Below, in pieces: positions 62,353 through 64,000 of a stretch of DNA of 64,000 nucleotides. Both the position numbers and the translations under genes were made by a program. The stretch is taken from positions 1 to 64,000 of the forward strand of contig NZ_RWKH01000001.1 in the NCBI RefSeq assembly GCF_003984625.1, in the 5' to 3' direction. The number at the start of each line of letters is the position of its first letter. Position 1 is the stretch's first letter. The notes beneath the pieces are model-generated. The model did not search any database, was not told the DNA's origin, and saw only the letters and a list, made by a program, of their open reading frames with translations. Origin of the DNA: Variovorax sp. DXTD-1. Its GTDB lineage: Bacteria; Pseudomonadota; Gammaproteobacteria; Burkholderiales; Burkholderiaceae_C.

Positions 62353-63936
62353 ATGAGTTTCAAGAAGAAAGTGGCCGCGGCCACCGTTCTGTGCGCCCTG
62401 GGCGCCATCAGCCTGGTCGCGAGCGCGCAGACCATCCGCATCGCCAACCAGGGCGACGCGCTGTCGCTCGACCCGCACTCGCTCAACGAGTCGCTGCAGC
62501 TGAGCGTGACCGCCAACGTCTATGAAACCCTGGTGGGGCGCAACAAGGACCTGAGCCTGGCGCCACTGCTGGCCACCAGCTGGAAGCAGACCTCGCCGAA
62601 CATCTGGCGCTTCGAACTGCGCAAGGGCGTGGTGTTCCACGACGGCACCCCGTTCACCGCCGATGACGTGGTGTTCAGCTTTGCGCGTGCGCAAGGCGAC
62701 GGTTCCGATCTTCGCGCCACGCTGAGCGACATCAAGGCCGTGCGCAAGGTCGGCGATTTCGCCGTCGAAATCGAAACCAACGGCCCGTTCCCCATCTTGC
62801 CCGACGTGATCTCGCTCACCATGATCATGAGCAAGAAGTGGTGCGAGGAAAACCAGGCCACCAAGCCCGTCGACCGCCGCAAGGGCATCGAGAACACCGC
62901 CTCGTTCAAGGCCAACGGCACCGGCCCGTTCCGCGTGCGCGAGCGCCAGCCCAACGTGCGTACCGTGTTCTCGCGCAACGGCACCTACTGGGGCAAGATC
63001 GACGGCAACGCGCAAGAAATCGTCTTCACGCCCATCGCCAACCCGGCCACCCGCGTGGCTGCACTGGTCTCGGGCGAAGTCGACGTGATGGAACCGGTGC
63101 CCGTGCAAGACATCGCGCGCATCAATGCGGCGCCCAACGCCCGCGTCATCACCGGCCCCGAGCTGCGCACCATCTTCCTGGGCATGGACCAGAAGCGCGA
63201 CGAGCTCCTGTACTCCAACATCAAGGGCAAGAATCCGTTCAAGGACAAGCGCGTGCGGCAGGCCGTCTACCAGGCCATCGACATCGCCGGCATCCAGCGC
63301 ACCGTGATGCGCGGTGCCTCGCGGCCCACCGGCCTCCTGGTCGGCCCCGGCGTCAACGGCTGGACTGCCGAACTCGACAAGCGCCTGCCCTTCGACGTCG
63401 AAGCCGCCAAGAAGCTCATGACCGAAGCCGGCTACCCGAACGGCTTTGAAGTGACGATGAACTGCCCGAACGACCGCTACGTGAACGACGGCCAGATCTG
63501 CCAGAGCGTGGCCGCCAACCTCGCGAAGATCAACGTCAAGATCAACCTGGCTGCCGAGACCAAGGGCACCTACTTCCCCAAGATCCTGCGCCGCGACACC
63601 AGCTTCTACATGCTGGGCTGGACCCCGACCACCTACGACTCGCACAACGCGCTGAGCTCGCTCACCGCCTGTCCGGACGACAAGGGCACGGGCCAGTTCA
63701 ACCTGGGTGCGTACTGCAACCCCAAGCTCGACGAACTGACGAAGAAGATCCAGTCCGAAAGCGACAAGGCCAAGCGCAACGAGCTGATCAAGGAAGCCTT
63801 CAAGATCCATGCGGACGACATCGGGACCCTGCCGCTGCACCAGCAGTCGCTGGCGTGGGGCGTGAGCAAGAAGGTCGAGCTGGTTCAATTGGCCGACAAC
63901 TTCATGTACTTCAAGTGGATGAGCATCAAGCCGTGA
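62353..63936 (+). CDS. Dipeptide/oligopeptide-type periplasmic binding protein (SBP_bac_5)
   Basis: 527 residues with signal peptide MSFKKKVAAATVLCALGAISLVASAQ. The mature start TIRIANQGDALSLDPHSLNESLQLSVTANVYETLVGRNKDLSLAPLLATSWKQ and RFELRKGVVFHDGTPFTADDVVFSF are the family signature. GAGGAG precedes ATG 62353 (a nearby in-frame ATG at 62344 is rejected). It is downstream of the M20 gene by 34 bases and followed by hairpins. It should deliver peptides or N-acyl amino acids to the DppB-like permease. Confidence 0.94.
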   Translation: MSFKKKVAAATVLCALGAISLVASAQTIRIANQGDALSLDPHSLNESLQLSVTANVYETLVGRNKDLSLAPLLATSWKQTSPNIWRFELRKGVVFHDGTPFTADDVVFSFARAQGDGSDLRATLSDIKAVRKVGDFAVEIETNGPFPILPDVISLTMIMSKKWCEENQATKPVDRRKGIENTASFKANGTGPFRVRERQPNVRTVFSRNGTYWGKIDGNAQEIVFTPIANPATRVAALVSGEVDVMEPVPVQDIARINAAPNARVITGPELRTIFLGMDQKRDELLYSNIKGKNPFKDKRVRQAVYQAIDIAGIQRTVMRGASRPTGLLVGPGVNGWTAELDKRLPFDVEAAKKLMTEAGYPNGFEVTMNCPNDRYVNDGQICQSVAANLAKINVKINLAAETKGTYFPKILRRDTSFYMLGWTPTTYDSHNALSSLTACPDDKGTGQFNLGAYCNPKLDELTKKIQSESDKAKRNELIKEAFKIHADDIGTLPLHQQSLAWGVSKKVELVQLADNFMYFKWMSIKP

Positions 63937-63943
63937 TTCCGCC

Positions 63944-63999
63944 GGCCGCCCGCAGGGCGGCCTGACCATGGGCCCGCTTCTTGCGGGCCCATTCCTTTT
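63944..63999 (+). terminator. Hairpin pair ending the dipeptide-type operon
   Basis: GGCCGCCC-GCA-GGGCGGCC (63944-63962) is followed by GGGCCCGC-TTCTT-GCGGGCCC (63970-63990), then ATTCCTTTT. The second hairpin with its T-rich tail fits a rho-independent terminator 30 bases after the binding-protein stop. It would separate any downstream permease or ATPase genes from this unit. Confidence 0.75.
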
Positions 64000-64000
64000 G

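Overview
The window looks like chromosomal DNA of a high-GC betaproteobacterium of the Burkholderiales, most likely the Comamonadaceae and Variovorax-like. This is an inference from gene content: an oxidative pentose pathway with ChvE/Ggu and Ytf-type importers, a paired cyanophycin synthetase locus, a 2-aminoethylphosphonate (AEP) cluster, a Comamonadaceae-type porin and a betaproteobacterial type II secretion (T2SS) locus. No rRNA, tRNA, integrase, transposase, CRISPR array or phage gene was seen.

Layout. (1) 1-1289: N-terminal part of a filamentous-haemagglutinin-type exoprotein that runs off the left edge, with an apparent 1-base frameshift in its signal region; a mostly empty 0.66 kb gap follows. 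(2) 1953-17690: a sugar-acid catabolic island. It has an SMP-30 lactonase, SDR dehydrogenase, GbpR-like LysR regulator and aldehyde dehydrogenase. Two full sugar ABC importers are interleaved (YtfQ; ChvE-GguA-GguB; YtfR-YtfT-YjfF). An IlvD/Edd pentonate dehydratase and a DHDPS-family dehydratase close it. Together these would take a pentose, most likely L-arabinose, to 2-oxoglutarate without phosphorylation. (3) 17718-19170: a small cytosolic protein and two tandem, related exported proteins. (4) 19326-27045: cyanophycin locus, with two adjacent cphA-type genes (one with a degraded Mur-ligase P-loop) divergent from a PH-like-domain/ABC exporter fusion and its DUF1854 partner. (5) queC and a convergent, 3'-overlapping SbmA/YddA-type exporter. 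(6) 29686-36650: AEP uptake and breakdown (PhnZ-like HD oxygenase, importer, FAD oxidase, PhnX), interrupted by a 211 bp inverted-repeat element. (7) A 44-residue lipoprotein and an MFS permease. (8) 38253-42982: two tandem Tat-dependent phospholipases C and a small lipoprotein. (9) 43178-55398: T2SS genes gspGHIJK, gspLMNDEF and divergent gspC, with a 5'-nucleotidase at the end of the operon. (10) ilvA with an upstream candidate anti-Shine-Dalgarno small RNA, an OsmC protein and coq7. (11) An abundant-type porin. (12) A partial dipeptide-type importer (one permease, one binding protein) around an M20 amidohydrolase.

How they fit. The pentose island pairs uptake with a full oxidative route and has a likely regulator whose putative sites, ATTGATA palindromes, lie before both divergent transcription units. 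The Tat phospholipases are plausible T2SS cargo and could release phosphate and choline; the AEP cluster is a second phosphorus-scavenging unit. PHO-box-like repeats before the AEP genes and before a small hypothetical gene hint at phosphate control. Identities rest on motif recognition and remembered family sequences; no search was run.
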